From Arthrobacter sp. zg-Y844 (GTDB lineage Bacteria; Actinomycetota; Actinomycetes; Actinomycetales; Micrococcaceae), in the NCBI RefSeq assembly GCF_024385465.1, contig NZ_JANFLS010000001.1, positions 620,001 through 684,000 of the forward strand: DNA of 64,000 bases, read 5' to 3'. The notes under the pieces are model-generated. The model made no database searches. It saw only the letters and a list, made by a program, of their open reading frames with translations, and was not told the origin of the DNA. The position numbers were made by a program, and so were the translations under genes. This document shows, piece after piece, positions 8,264 through 17,708 of this stretch. How positions within the stretch are numbered: the stretch's first letter is position 1; each line of letters opens with the position of its first letter.

Positions 8264-9097
8264 TTAGGCGTCGTGTCCGGCCAGGACGGCTTTGGGCCGG
8301 AGGTGTTCCCGCGCGAACTCCAGGGTCTGCTTCAACTGTTCCTCGCGCTCCCCCGCTCCCCGCGCCTTTCGGGTGCTGACCTCCACGGCCACCACGCCGT
8401 CGAAACCGCCGTCGGCCAGGTAGGACAACGCCTCGGCGCACCGCTGCGTACCCTCGCCGGGCAGCAGATGCTCATCCTTGCCGTTGGGAGTTCCATCCGT
8501 CAGGTGGACGTGCCGGAGCCGATCCCCGAGTTTGCGGATCTGTTCAAAGGAGTCCATACCGGCGATGGCAGCGTGGGAAAAGTCCCAGGTGACGTTTTCA
8601 TACGGCTCGGGGATCGGGTTCCAGTGCGGCAGGTAGGCTTTGGCCTCGCGCCCCCGGACCCGCCACGGATACATGTTCTCCACGGCGATGGTGACGCCGT
8701 ATTGTTCGGCGATGTCCTTCACGCCTTCGGCGAAGTTCTCCGCGTAACCCGTCTGCCACCGGAACGGAGGGTGTGCCACCACGGTGGCAGCACCTACTTC
8801 CGCGGCCATCGCCGCGGACAGCTCGATCTTTGTCCAGGCCGCACCCCAGACCTGCTGCGTCAGGAGCAGGGTGGGAGCGTGGATGGCCAGGATCGGCTGC
8901 CGGTACTGCTCGCTCAGCTCCCTGAGGGAGTCCGGGTCCTGGCTGACCTGGCTGTTGGTGACCATGATTTCGACACCGTCATAGCCCAGGTCATGAGCCA
9001 CCGCGAAGGTGTCATGTACGGACAGCGGGTACACGGAAGCGCTGGACAGCGCCACCGGAATAGCGGCGCGTCCGGGCTGCGGGAGGGACGTCGGCAT
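8264..9097 (-). CDS. Sugar phosphate isomerase/epimerase-like TIM-barrel protein
   Basis: 277 aa, xylose-isomerase-like TIM barrel (AP endonuclease 2 superfamily). Visible hallmarks are IPVALSSASVYPLS at strand 1, LGYDGVEIMV, VENMYPWR, WDFSHAAIAG, HLTDGTPNGKDEHLLPGEG and VAVEVSTRKARG, supplying the conserved E, D, H and E metal-ligand positions. The family includes isomerases, epimerases and uncharacterised enzymes; the actinobacterial ppx-linked member (M. tuberculosis Rv0498 type) has no firm assigned substrate. The start nearly abuts the ppx stop (2-bp gap), indicating co-transcription from the ppx promoter. Confidence 0.88.
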   Translation of the reverse strand: MPTSLPQPGRAAIPVALSSASVYPLSVHDTFAVAHDLGYDGVEIMVTNSQVSQDPDSLRELSEQYRQPILAIHAPTLLLTQQVWGAAWTKIELSAAMAAEVGAATVVAHPPFRWQTGYAENFAEGVKDIAEQYGVTIAVENMYPWRVRGREAKAYLPHWNPIPEPYENVTWDFSHAAIAGMDSFEQIRKLGDRLRHVHLTDGTPNGKDEHLLPGEGTQRCAEALSYLADGGFDGVVAVEVSTRKARGAGEREEQLKQTLEFAREHLRPKAVLAGHDA

Positions 9098-9099
9098 GT

Positions 9100-10122
9100 T
9101 CAGCTTGGCTTTCCATTGGACGAAGGACCCGCCCCTGCAGCCACGAGGAATTCCTCCCCTTCGGCGGGGCCGCGGGGCAGGTCGCCGGTTGTTTCAAAAC
9201 GAAGCGTGTCGAATCGGCGCAGGATCAAGCCCTCGCGCAGCGCCCAGGGGCAGATCTTCAGGGACTGCACGTCGAAGGCTTCCATGGCGGCCTGCGCCAC
9301 CAGCGCTCCGGCGAGCATCTGCGGTGCGCGCAGCGCGGACACACCGTCCAGTCCGGCACGGTCCCGGGCGCTCAGGGCACCCAGCCGCTTGGTCCAGAGG
9401 GACAGGTCCTCCAATGTGAGCACGCGGGGCACAAACGGTCCGGCGGCCGACGGCGCGGCGCCGGCAATGCGCGCCAGCGACCGGAAGGTCTTGGACGTTC
9501 CGGCGACGAGGTCCGGGCGGCCGAAGGCGCTGAACTCCTCAGCTGCTTCCCCGACCATGCCGCGGATGTATTTGCGCAGCTTTTTGATGCTCTTGGGCGA
9601 GGGCGGATCCTCGGGAAGCCAGTCCCGGGTCAGCCGTCCGGCACCGAGCGGCAGGGACCGGGCGATTTCCGGAAGCTCGTCCTGGCCCAGTGCCATTTCG
9701 AAGGAACCTCCGCCGATATCCAGGTCCAGGATGGAACCGGCACCCCAGCCGTACCAGCGGCGGACGGCGAGGAAAGTCATCGCCGCTTCGTCTCCGCCGG
9801 AGAGTTCCTCCAGCTGCACCGGAGTCTCCCGCTGCACCCGGGCCAGGACCTCGGCGCCGTTGGCCGATTCCCGGATGGCCGAGGTGGAGAAGGCCAGCAG
9901 ATCCTGCGCGCCGTGCCGGCGGGCGAAGTTCCAGGCCTCGTTGACGAACCCGATCAGTTCGTCCTGCCCGGCCTCGCTTATCGCGCCGTCGGCGTCCAGA
10001 TAGGACACCAGCTGCAGCGGGCGCTTGTGCGAGGCGAAGGAGACGGGACGCGCACCGGGATGGGCGTCCACCAGCAGGAGGTGGACGGTGTTGGACCCGA
10101 TGTCGAGAACGCCTAGGCGCAT
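9100..10122 (-). CDS. ppx: Ppx/GppA-type phosphatase (exopolyphosphatase family)
   Basis: 340 aa, sugar-kinase/HSP70-like ASKHA fold. The N-terminal phosphate-binding loop RLGVLDIGSNTVHLLLVDA and the central DLDIGGGSFEMALG glycine loop are diagnostic, with AFSTSAIRES between. Family members hydrolyse polyphosphate or pppGpp; the short length (~340 rather than ~510 aa) matches actinobacterial Ppx1 types. First gene of the ppx - isomerase - proC unit. A GATAAT hexamer six bases before ATG 10122 suggests a leaderless mRNA. Confidence 0.92.
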   Translation of the reverse strand: MRLGVLDIGSNTVHLLLVDAHPGARPVSFASHKRPLQLVSYLDADGAISEAGQDELIGFVNEAWNFARRHGAQDLLAFSTSAIRESANGAEVLARVQRETPVQLEELSGGDEAAMTFLAVRRWYGWGAGSILDLDIGGGSFEMALGQDELPEIARSLPLGAGRLTRDWLPEDPPSPKSIKKLRKYIRGMVGEAAEEFSAFGRPDLVAGTSKTFRSLARIAGAAPSAAGPFVPRVLTLEDLSLWTKRLGALSARDRAGLDGVSALRAPQMLAGALVAQAAMEAFDVQSLKICPWALREGLILRRFDTLRFETTGDLPRGPAEGEEFLVAAGAGPSSNGKPS

Positions 10123-10128
10123 GATTCC

Positions 10129-10134
10129 ATTATC
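10129..10134 (-). promoter_or_regulatory. -10 hexamer of ppx (leaderless type)
   Basis: GATAAT on the minus strand, six nucleotides before the ATG at 10122; a close match to TATAAT-type -10 elements. Confidence 0.55.
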
Positions 10135-10147
10135 GCTCTACCGGCCC

Positions 10148-12883
10148 CTACTTCTTCGCCGGGGCTTTCCGAGGCGCCGCGCGCTTCTTCACGGGTTTCT
10201 TCGCCGGGCCCTTCTCGCGCTTCTCCGCCAGCAGCTCAATGGCCTGCTCCCGGGTCAGCTCTTCGATGGCCGTGGAGCGGGGCACCGTGATGTTGGTGAT
10301 GCCGTCCGTGATGTAGGGACCGAAGCGGCCGTCCTTCACCACAATCGGCTTTTCCGACACGGGGTCGGCACCGAATTCAGCCAGCGGTGCCGCAGCCTGC
10401 CGGCCGCCGCGCTGCTTCGGCTGGGAATAGATCTCCAGCGCCTGCTCGAGCGTGATCGTGAAGATCTCCTCTTCGGAACCGATCGACCGTGAATCCGTGC
10501 CCTTCTTCAGGTACGGACCGAACCGGCCGTTCTGCACCGTGATCTCGTTGCCCTCGGCGTCGGTGCCCAGGACGCGCGGCAGCTTCATCAGCTTCAGCGC
10601 CTCGTCCAAGGTCACCGTTTCCACGCTCATGGACTTGAAGAGCGACCCGGTGCGCGGCTTGACCTTCACCGGCTTCTTCGGCGGCTTGGGCTTGCCGTTC
10701 TTGTAGTACTCCACCGGCTGGTTCGCCAGGTCCTCTTCGGTGGGTTCCGGGATCAGCTCGATCACGTACGGTCCATAGCGGCCGTTGCGGGCCACGATGG
10801 TCCGGCCTGTCTCCGGATCGGTGCCCAGCACGCGCTCCTCGGGAGCGGCGGTCTCCATCAGTTCCACGGCCTTTTCGGCGGTGAGTTCGTCAGGGGCCAG
10901 GTCCTCGGGAACGTTCGCCCGCTCGGGCTCGGTCCCTTCGGGGGCGTCTGCGGGCAGCGGACGCTCCAGGTAGGGGCCGAACTTGCCCACGCGCAGCACA
11001 ATGCCGTCGGCAATCTCGATCGAGTTGATCGCCTTCGCATCGATTTCGCCGAGGTCGTTCACGATGGTGTGCAGGCCGGTCTGCACACGGTCGCCGTAGT
11101 AGAACTGGTTCAGCCACTCCACACGGCCGGCTTCGCCGCGGGAGATACGGTCCAGGTCCTCTTCGAGCTCCGCGGTGAAGTCGTAGTCGACGTAATCCGT
11201 GAAGTGTTCCTCCAGCAGGCGGACCACGGAGAACGCGATCCAGCTCGGCACGAGGGCCTGGCCGCGGCTGGTCACGTAGCCGCGGTCCATGATCGTGGAG
11301 ATGGTGGCGGCGTACGTGGAGGGGCGGCCGATGCCGAGTTCTTCGAGCATCTTCACCAGCGACGCTTCAGTGAAACGCGGCGGCGGGGAGGTCTCGTGGC
11401 CGCCGGCAGCGATGTCTGCAGCGGTCAGGGTGTCCTGGGCCTTCAACACCGGCAGGCGGGCGCCTTCGGTGCCCTCGGCCTCGTCGTCGTCGCGGACGGC
11501 GTCGCGGCCCTCTTCATAGGCAGCCATGAAGCCGCGGAAGGTGATGACCGTACCGGAAGCCGAGAACTCGGCGTCGCGCCCGTCAGCGGATACTGCACCG
11601 ATGCGCACGGATGCCGTGGAACCCTTGGCGTCGGCCATCTGGGAGGCGACGGTACGCTTCCAGATCAGCTCGTAGAGCCGGAACTCGTCGCCGCGCAGCG
11701 AGGAGGCCACCTGCGCCGGAGTGCGGAAGGAGTCACCGGCGGGGCGGATGGCTTCGTGCGCTTCCTGGGCGTTCTTGGACTTGCCCTTGTAGACGCGCCG
11801 GGCTTCGGGCACGTACTCGGGGCCGTAAAGCTCCGAGGCCTGGCGGCGGGCGGCGTTAATGGCCTGGTCCGACAGCGCCGGAGAGTCCGTACGCATATAG
11901 GTGATGTAACCGTTTTCGTACAGCCGCTGGGCCACCTGCATGGTCACCCGCGAGGAGAAGCGCAGCTTGCGGCCGGCTTCCTGCTGCAGGGTGGAGGTGG
12001 TGAACGGCGCGGCCGGACGGCGGGTGTACGGCTTGGTGTCGACGGAACGGACGCTGAACGCGGCCGATTCCAGGCCGGCGGCAAGCGACACGGCTGCTGC
12101 TTCGTCCAGGTGCACGGCAGTCTTGGACTTCAGCTCACCGCGGTCTGTGAAGTCCTTGCCGGTGGCTACGCGGGAGCCGTCGACGGAAACCAGGCGGGCC
12201 TTGAATTTCTCGGCCGCTTCCGTAGCGAAGGTTCCCACAAGGTCCCAGTACGACGCCGCGCGGAACGCCATGCGCTCCCGCTCGCGTTCGACCACGAGCC
12301 GGGTGGCGACGGACTGCACGCGTCCGGCGGACAGGCCGCGGGCAACCTTGCGCCACAGCACCGGGGAAATCTCGTAGCCGTAGAGCCGGTCAAGGATACG
12401 GCGGGTTTCCTGGGCATCCACCATGGCGACGTCGACGTCGCGCATTTCCAGCAGGGCGCGCTGGATGGCTTCCTTGGTGATTTCGGGGAAGGTCAGGCGG
12501 TGCACCGGGACCTTGGGCTTGAGCACCTGGAGCAGGTGCCAGGCAATGGCTTCACCTTCGCGGTCACCGTCAGTTGCGAGGTAGAGTTCGTCGGCGTCCT
12601 TGAGGGCTGCCTTGAGCTCGGCGACCTTCTTTTTCTTGTCCGCGGAGACCACGTAATACGGCTCGAAGTCATTGTCGAGGTCCACGGCAAACTTGCCGAC
12701 ACCCGTCTTCTTCAACTCGGCGGGCAGGTCGGAGGGCTGCGGAAGGTCACGGATATGACCCATCGACGCCGTCACCTCGAAGCCTTCGCCGAGGTATCCG
12801 GCGATGGTCTTGCCCTTGGCCGGAGACTCGACAATTACAAGCTTCTTCTTGCCGGTCTTCTTGTCCGTTGCCTTAACTGGCAC
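10148..12883 (-). CDS. topA: DNA topoisomerase I (type IA)
   Basis: 911 aa. It relaxes negative supercoils by transient single-strand cleavage. The TOPRIM domain starts at ~13 (KKLVIVESPAKGKTI) with acidic DGDREGEAIAWH; the catalytic tyrosine is Y329 in YITYMRTDSPALS; GRVQSVATRLVVERE and GIGRPSTYAATISTI are further type IA motifs. As in other actinobacteria the zinc-finger tail is replaced by repeated Topo_C domains (NGRYGPYV, NGRFGPYL, DGRFGPYI) and a Lys/Ala/Pro-rich basic tail. The gene is preceded by ~165 bp of intergenic DNA and stands alone; ppx is 25 bp downstream. Confidence 0.98.
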   Translation of the reverse strand: MPVKATDKKTGKKKLVIVESPAKGKTIAGYLGEGFEVTASMGHIRDLPQPSDLPAELKKTGVGKFAVDLDNDFEPYYVVSADKKKKVAELKAALKDADELYLATDGDREGEAIAWHLLQVLKPKVPVHRLTFPEITKEAIQRALLEMRDVDVAMVDAQETRRILDRLYGYEISPVLWRKVARGLSAGRVQSVATRLVVERERERMAFRAASYWDLVGTFATEAAEKFKARLVSVDGSRVATGKDFTDRGELKSKTAVHLDEAAAVSLAAGLESAAFSVRSVDTKPYTRRPAAPFTTSTLQQEAGRKLRFSSRVTMQVAQRLYENGYITYMRTDSPALSDQAINAARRQASELYGPEYVPEARRVYKGKSKNAQEAHEAIRPAGDSFRTPAQVASSLRGDEFRLYELIWKRTVASQMADAKGSTASVRIGAVSADGRDAEFSASGTVITFRGFMAAYEEGRDAVRDDDEAEGTEGARLPVLKAQDTLTAADIAAGGHETSPPPRFTEASLVKMLEELGIGRPSTYAATISTIMDRGYVTSRGQALVPSWIAFSVVRLLEEHFTDYVDYDFTAELEEDLDRISRGEAGRVEWLNQFYYGDRVQTGLHTIVNDLGEIDAKAINSIEIADGIVLRVGKFGPYLERPLPADAPEGTEPERANVPEDLAPDELTAEKAVELMETAAPEERVLGTDPETGRTIVARNGRYGPYVIELIPEPTEEDLANQPVEYYKNGKPKPPKKPVKVKPRTGSLFKSMSVETVTLDEALKLMKLPRVLGTDAEGNEITVQNGRFGPYLKKGTDSRSIGSEEEIFTITLEQALEIYSQPKQRGGRQAAAPLAEFGADPVSEKPIVVKDGRFGPYITDGITNITVPRSTAIEELTREQAIELLAEKREKGPAKKPVKKRAAPRKAPAKK

Positions 12884-13049
12884 TGTTCTCCTACGTAACG
12901 GGGTGGTTCAAATAAGTTCGGGGCGCGTCGTTCCGGCGCTTTGGTGCATCGGCAGTCCGGTACATCCACAGACAGTATGCGCGATGCCCCAGCACTAGGG
13001 TAACCGGAAAGCACCGCAGGCATGATCTGCACCGGGACAGGCGCAGTGC

Positions 13050-14669
13050 CTACCAGCGGTCCGGAACGAGGAACCCGTCCAAGACCAGATTACGCACTTC
13101 CGCGATCAGGTTTTCGCCAAACTCAGGTTCCGGGCGGTCCAGCAGGGCGGCGAGGGCTGAGACTATCTGTCCCACGGAGAGCTCGCCGTCGCAGGCTGAC
13201 ACGAACCCGGTGAGCTCCGTACTCATGAGGTTGGTCCGCCGCAGTCCCGCGCCCTGACGGAGCAGAATCACCCCGGGATGCTCGGCTCCGGGGCGCTGAT
13301 GGCGTTCCTCCGTCACGTCGTCGGCAACCAGCAGGTGCACGGTCTCCAGCTTGGTGCGGCTGCTGACCCAGTCGAATCGGCGTACGGCGGCATCCAGGTG
13401 CGGGCCCACGGGCTGTTCGATGGGATGGGTGATTTCCTCGAACCTGCGCAGCGGTTCGGCGCCGGGCTTCCGGCGTCGGCGCAGCCAAAGTGAGCCGAAC
13501 CCCACAGTGCCGACATTCCGGGAAGCGAAATCCGCCAGGTAACCGGCGTACGCCGCAGCGTATTCCTCGCGTTCGCGGCCCTGCGCGGCGTCGCGGAGCC
13601 ACATTTCGGCGTACTCCGTCGGGGTGAGGGTTTCACGCTGGATGACCCAGGCGTCTGTCCCGTCCGGAAGCCATTCCTCGAGCCGGGCGGACCATTCCTC
13701 GTCCCGGCCGGCCGGGATCTCCCAGTTGCCCAGCATCTGGGCGGTGCCGCCCGGACGCAGGACCTCCTCCAGTCCGGCCACCAGGGCCGCGACGATGCCG
13801 TCACCGGCCAGGCCGCCGTCGCGGTAGGTGTACCTCTCATCGTCGCCGCCGCCGGTGCGCGGAGTGATGACGAACGGCGGGTTGGAGACCACCAGATCAA
13901 ACTTTTCGCCGGCAACTGGCTCCAGCAGGCTGCCGAGCCGGAGGGTGAACCGCTCCTCGGGCTGGTCCGGATCGATGTCCAGCTGGGGGGCGTTGAGCAG
14001 CAGGTTGAACCGGGCGAAGCCGAGGGCTCGCTCGGAAATGTCGGTTGCCGTGACGTGGTCCGCGTGCCGGAGCAGATGGAAGGCCTGGATCCCGCATCCG
14101 GTGCCCAGATCCAGGGCACGTCCCACCGGCGCGCGTACGGTGAGCTGGGCCAGGCTCAGGGAGGCCTGCCCGATGCCGAGGACGTGGTCGCGGCGCAGCA
14201 CACCGGGCCGCTGGTGGCTGCCCAGGTCGCTGGCCACCCAGAGGTCACCGTCGGGATTCCCGGCGGAACCGGAGCCGCCGTCGTCGGTGCCGTAGGGGCG
14301 CAGGTCCACTGCTGCCCGGAAGGTGCCGAAGATGCGTCCGCGTTCAATGAGTCCGAGTTCCAGCAGGCCTTCGGTGCCGGTGCGCGGGAACGCGCTGTCC
14401 AGTTCGGCCCGCTCAGCCGTTTCCCCCAACAGCCAAAGCTGGATGGGAACCGCCACTCGACGGGGAGAAGCCGCTTCCGCTTCCGCACGGCAGGCCAGCA
14501 GGGCCGGAACCAGCTGGTCCCGCTGCAGGGCCGCCGAGGCGGCCTCGCCTAGGAACCCGGCCACACCGTTTACGGTGTATCCGGCCTCCTCCAAATCGGC
14601 GGCGAGCGCCTTGAGGAGCCAGGTGTCGCGGCTCAGGGGTGCAGAAGGAACGGAAGAGAAATCAATCAC
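13050..14669 (-). CDS. Class I SAM-dependent methyltransferase (PrmC/HemK-like core)
   Basis: 539 aa. An N-terminal ~130 residues lack a recognised motif; the Rossmann methyltransferase core follows with motif I ALDLGTGCGIQAFHLL (186-200), an acidic end of strand 2 (TATDIS) and motif IV VVSNPPFVITP (261-270). The NPPF tetrad is typical of N-methyltransferases acting on glutamine in proteins or on bases in nucleic acids. The C-terminal ~200 residues are extra. This large form is conserved next to topA in Arthrobacter relatives, but its substrate is unknown. A GTG start at 14669 is preceded by GGGGGA and by TAGACT 7 bp upstream. Confidence 0.87.
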   Translation of the reverse strand: MIDFSSVPSAPLSRDTWLLKALAADLEEAGYTVNGVAGFLGEAASAALQRDQLVPALLACRAEAEAASPRRVAVPIQLWLLGETAERAELDSAFPRTGTEGLLELGLIERGRIFGTFRAAVDLRPYGTDDGGSGSAGNPDGDLWVASDLGSHQRPGVLRRDHVLGIGQASLSLAQLTVRAPVGRALDLGTGCGIQAFHLLRHADHVTATDISERALGFARFNLLLNAPQLDIDPDQPEERFTLRLGSLLEPVAGEKFDLVVSNPPFVITPRTGGGDDERYTYRDGGLAGDGIVAALVAGLEEVLRPGGTAQMLGNWEIPAGRDEEWSARLEEWLPDGTDAWVIQRETLTPTEYAEMWLRDAAQGREREEYAAAYAGYLADFASRNVGTVGFGSLWLRRRRKPGAEPLRRFEEITHPIEQPVGPHLDAAVRRFDWVSSRTKLETVHLLVADDVTEERHQRPGAEHPGVILLRQGAGLRRTNLMSTELTGFVSACDGELSVGQIVSALAALLDRPEPEFGENLIAEVRNLVLDGFLVPDRW

Positions 14670-14676
14670 ATCCCCC

Positions 14677-14682
14677 AGTCTA
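14677..14682 (-). promoter_or_regulatory. -10 hexamer of the methyltransferase gene
   Basis: TAGACT on the minus strand ending 7 nt before the GTG at 14669; the intervening bases also resemble a Shine-Dalgarno sequence (GGGGGA), so the transcript may be leaderless or have a very short leader. Confidence 0.5.
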
Positions 14683-14767
14683 GGGCCGCGCTATCGGCGG
14701 TCCGTGCAATCGGCGGACGGGCACCTCCTTCGCATCCGGATGCCCGTCCGCCCTGCCTGAGAGCCCG

Positions 14768-16573
14768 CTACCCGGCCGTGCCCTGCACTCCGGCCGCCGA
14801 CGCCGGTGTTGCTGCCGGTGCTGCCGGTGTTGCCTCCGCCGGTGCTGACTCAAATGCCGCCGGTGTTGCCTCCGCCGGGTCCACAGCGGAGAGCCCGTGG
14901 GCCGCCGCGTGCCGGGCAGCACGGTAACCGAAGACCACGGCCGGTGCGATGGTTGCCCCGGCCCCTGGATAGGTCCGGCCCATGACGGACGCCGTGGTGT
15001 TTCCCGCGGCATACAGGCCGGGAATGACGCTGCCGTCCTCGCGGAGCACCCGCGCATCGGCGTCCGTCACCAGTCCGCCCTTGGTGCCCAGGTCTCCGGG
15101 GTACAGGCGCACGGCGGAAAACGGCGCCTTCTCCAGCGGACCCAGGTTCGGGTTCGGCTTCACCCGCGGATCGCTGTAGTAGTTGTCATAGACGGTGTCG
15201 CCGCGATGGAAATCTTCGTCGACCCCGGTCCGCGCGAAGCCGTTGAACCGTTCCACAGTGGCCTGCAGGGCGGCCGGCGGCACACCCATCTTCTCCGCCA
15301 GTCCCTCCACCGTCTCGTCCCGAAGCAGCAGTCCCTGCCGCGTCCAGTCCTTGCGCCCGATCAGCAGGGCGTTGAACAGGTAGCGGCGGGCGTGCCGGGC
15401 CTCGAACACCAGCCAGGCGGGATCGCCCGGTACTTTTCTGTTGTTCTCGAGCATGTGGTGGCCGAAATCCACGTAGGATTCGGACTCGTTCAGGAACCGC
15501 TTGCCCGCAGCGTCCACCACCAGGGAGAACGGCATGGACCGCTCGGCAAGGGTGAAGGTGACCTTTCCCTTGGGCCCGACGGCGGTCGGCCCCCACCAGG
15601 CATCGTCCATGAGCGCCAGCGCGCCGCCCCGGGAGGCCACAATGTCGATGGCCTGTCCGAGGTCGCCTTCCGGCGCCGAGGAGTATTCCTTCTCCAGGCC
15701 CTGGTACTTTTCCCGCCATTCGGCGTTTCGTGCAAAGCCGCCGGCGCCCAGCACCACGCCGCGCCTTGCCCGAATCCGGACGTCCCGTCCCTGACGGCGG
15801 ACGACGGCGCCCAGCACCGCGCCGTCGTCGTCCTGGACCAGGTCCGTCAGCGGTGCCGAGAGCCAGACCGGCGTCTGCTGGTTACGCACGATGTACATCA
15901 GCGAGGAGGACAGGGCTCCGCCCAGGCCGTACAGCCGTTTGCCCCGGACCAGGCCCCCGAGGGTGCGGAAAACGAAGCGGGCACCGCGGATGAACCCGCT
16001 CGGCGTAGACCAGGCCCTGGAGAGCTCCCAGACGTCGTCGGTGGCCAGCGGCGCGGGGATGCCCGATGCCGCCGGACGGGACTGCTTGAACCACGGCCCC
16101 AGCAGTTTCGTGTCGAAGGCCTTCACCTCGAGGGAACGTCCGACCATGCCGCCGGGCCGGTCCGGGTAGTAGTCCGGGTAGTCCTTGGAGCGCATCCACT
16201 GCACCCCGAGACCGCCCAGGAACGTCACGACCTCGGGCACGGTGCGCAGGAACGCGAGTTTTCGTTCGCGCGAGGAGGCCGGACCGACGTCGGCAATCAC
16301 CTCTTCCATATAGGTGAGCGCGTTCTCCTGGCTGTCCTGCACCCCTGCCTCTTTCATCAGGGGGTTGTTGGGCATCCAGAGACCGCCGCCGGAAATGGAG
16401 GTGGTGCCGCCCCAGAGCTTGGTGCTTTCCACGACCAGGACATCCAGTCCCTCGTCCGCTGCGGTGATGGCCGCTGTCAGCGCGGCTGCGCCCGATCCCA
16501 CCACCAGGACATCGACTATCCGGTCCCATTCATTTGTCTTCTTTGCGGCGTCTGCCGTGTCAACCGTTTCCAT
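14768..16573 (-). CDS. FAD-dependent oxidoreductase (3-ketosteroid dehydrogenase / fumarate reductase flavoprotein family)
   Basis: 601 aa. The N-terminal FAD-binding Rossmann motif DVLVVGSGAAALTAAITAA (GxGxxx at 26-31) is followed by VVESTKLWGGTTSISGGG, and the C-terminal FAD-contact segment reads LYAAGNTTASVMGRTYPGAG. This arrangement is typical of 3-ketosteroid delta-1-dehydrogenases and related FAD-binding dehydrogenases. The substrate is uncertain: no other steroid-degradation genes adjoin it. Oddity: the last ~40 residues are an Ala/Pro/Thr-rich low-complexity tail (AEATPAAFESAPAEATPAAP) encoded by repeated GCCGGTGTTGCC-like units at about 14800-14880. No convincing promoter motif was located in the 158 bp upstream. 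Confidence 0.88.
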   Translation of the reverse strand: METVDTADAAKKTNEWDRIVDVLVVGSGAAALTAAITAADEGLDVLVVESTKLWGGTTSISGGGLWMPNNPLMKEAGVQDSQENALTYMEEVIADVGPASSRERKLAFLRTVPEVVTFLGGLGVQWMRSKDYPDYYPDRPGGMVGRSLEVKAFDTKLLGPWFKQSRPAASGIPAPLATDDVWELSRAWSTPSGFIRGARFVFRTLGGLVRGKRLYGLGGALSSSLMYIVRNQQTPVWLSAPLTDLVQDDDGAVLGAVVRRQGRDVRIRARRGVVLGAGGFARNAEWREKYQGLEKEYSSAPEGDLGQAIDIVASRGGALALMDDAWWGPTAVGPKGKVTFTLAERSMPFSLVVDAAGKRFLNESESYVDFGHHMLENNRKVPGDPAWLVFEARHARRYLFNALLIGRKDWTRQGLLLRDETVEGLAEKMGVPPAALQATVERFNGFARTGVDEDFHRGDTVYDNYYSDPRVKPNPNLGPLEKAPFSAVRLYPGDLGTKGGLVTDADARVLREDGSVIPGLYAAGNTTASVMGRTYPGAGATIAPAVVFGYRAARHAAAHGLSAVDPAEATPAAFESAPAEATPAAPAATPASAAGVQGTAG

Positions 16574-16731
16574 ATTCCCCCGCCTTTGGGCTGCGCCCGA
16601 ATCCGGGGTGCCCGGCAGACGCCGGTTCCGCTCAGGCCTGTTCCGGGCGCCAGCGCCCGTGCCGCGATGCTAACAACGGCGGGTGGGGAAGTATATAGGC
16701 AGTTAGCCGCAGCCTAAGTAAGTTTGGGGCG

Positions 16732-17625
16732 TTACCCGTCGCAGCCGTCGGGGCAGCGGAGCGTGGCGGGGTCCGAGGCGCAGTCCGCGCAGTACAGGGT
16801 CAGCTTGCGGCAGGACGGGTTGGAGCAGTTCTCGAACTTGCTCGTGGGGGCCTGGCAACGCACGCACTGGCCGATGGTCACGGCGTCGTCCGTGAATTCG
16901 GTGTGCATCCGCTTGTCAAAGACGTAGAGCGAGCCTTCCCAGAGGCCCTTGTCGCCGTAGGTTTCCCCGTATCGGACAATGCCGCCCTTCATCTGGTAGA
17001 CCTCGGAGAACCCGCGGTTCACCATCAGGCTGGAGAGCACCTCGCAGCGGATGCCTCCGGTGCAGTAGGTGACCACCGGCTTGTCCTTGAGGTCGTCGTA
17101 CTTGCCCGATTCCAGTTCGGCGATGAAGTCATGCGTGGTGGACACGTCGGGCACCACGGCGCCCTTGAACTTGCCGATCTGCGCTTCGAAGGCGTTGCGT
17201 CCGTCGAAAAAGACCACTTCCTCGCCGGCCTTTTCCTTCTCTTCGACCAGCTGGTGGAGTTCTTCCGGGCGCAGGTGCGTGCCGCCGCCGACCACGCCGT
17301 TTTCGTCCACCTTCAATTCGCCCGGTGCGCCGAAACTCACTATCTCGTTGCGCACCTTCACGCTCAGGCGCGGGAAATCCTCCGCGGAGCCCTCGGAGTA
17401 CTTGATGTCCATCTTCTTGAAGGCGGGGTATTCCCGGGTGGCCTTGACGTAGGCCTTGACGGCGTCCAACTCTCCCCCGACGGTGCCGTTGATGCCGTCC
17501 TGCGAGATCAGGATGCGCCCGCGCAGGCCCAGTTTTTCGCAGAGCGCGCGCTGCCAGAGGCGGATTGCCTCCGGGTCGGGAAGAGGAGTGAAAGCGTAAT
17601 ACAGTGCGATTCGGTTCAGTGCCAC
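16732..17625 (-). CDS. trhO: tRNA uridine(34) hydroxylase / rhodanese-domain protein TrhO
   Basis: 297 aa from the GTG at 17625 ([19 protein letters not shown], the standard family beginning). An N-terminal acylphosphatase-like domain (to ~95) precedes a rhodanese domain whose catalytic loop cysteine is in [15 protein letters not shown] Cys-rich C-terminus ([31 protein letters not shown]) looks zinc-binding. TrhO proteins hydroxylate wobble uridine 34 in tRNA independently of oxygen. An in-frame start at 17706 would add 27 residues not found in the family. TACCCT exactly 6 bp before the GTG supports a leaderless start. Divergent from the GNAT gene. Confidence 0.92.
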   Translation of the reverse strand: MALNRIALYYAFTPLPDPEAIRLWQRALCEKLGLRGRILISQDGINGTVGGELDAVKAYVKATREYPAFKKMDIKYSEGSAEDFPRLSVKVRNEIVSFGAPGELKVDENGVVGGGTHLRPEELHQLVEEKEKAGEEVVFFDGRNAFEAQIGKFKGAVVPDVSTTHDFIAELESGKYDDLKDKPVVTYCTGGIRCEVLSSLMVNRGFSEVYQMKGGIVRYGETYGDKGLWEGSLYVFDKRMHTEFTDDAVTIGQCVRCQAPTSKFENCSNPSCRKLTLYCADCASDPATLRCPDGCDG

Positions 17626-17631
17626 AAGACA

Positions 17632-17637
17632 AGGGTA
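17632..17637 (-). promoter_or_regulatory. -10 hexamer of trhO (leaderless type)
   Basis: TACCCT on the minus strand, six bases before GTG 17625; there is no Shine-Dalgarno sequence before this start. Confidence 0.5.
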
Positions 17638-17696
17638 GACCGAGGCAGGCATCCGCATTTCATCTCGGATGCATACCGTTCGCACCGGGTGGCCGC

Positions 17697-17702
17697 TAGT
17701 GT
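17697..17702 (+). promoter_or_regulatory. -10 hexamer of the GNAT gene (leaderless type)
   Basis: TAGTGT lies six bases before the ATG at 17709 and no Shine-Dalgarno sequence is present. Confidence 0.5.
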
Positions 17703-17708
17703 GCATCT

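Noticed and set aside
11069-12898. 609-codon plus-strand frame over topA
   Set aside because: Antisense to topA with all type IA motifs; no recognisable domain.
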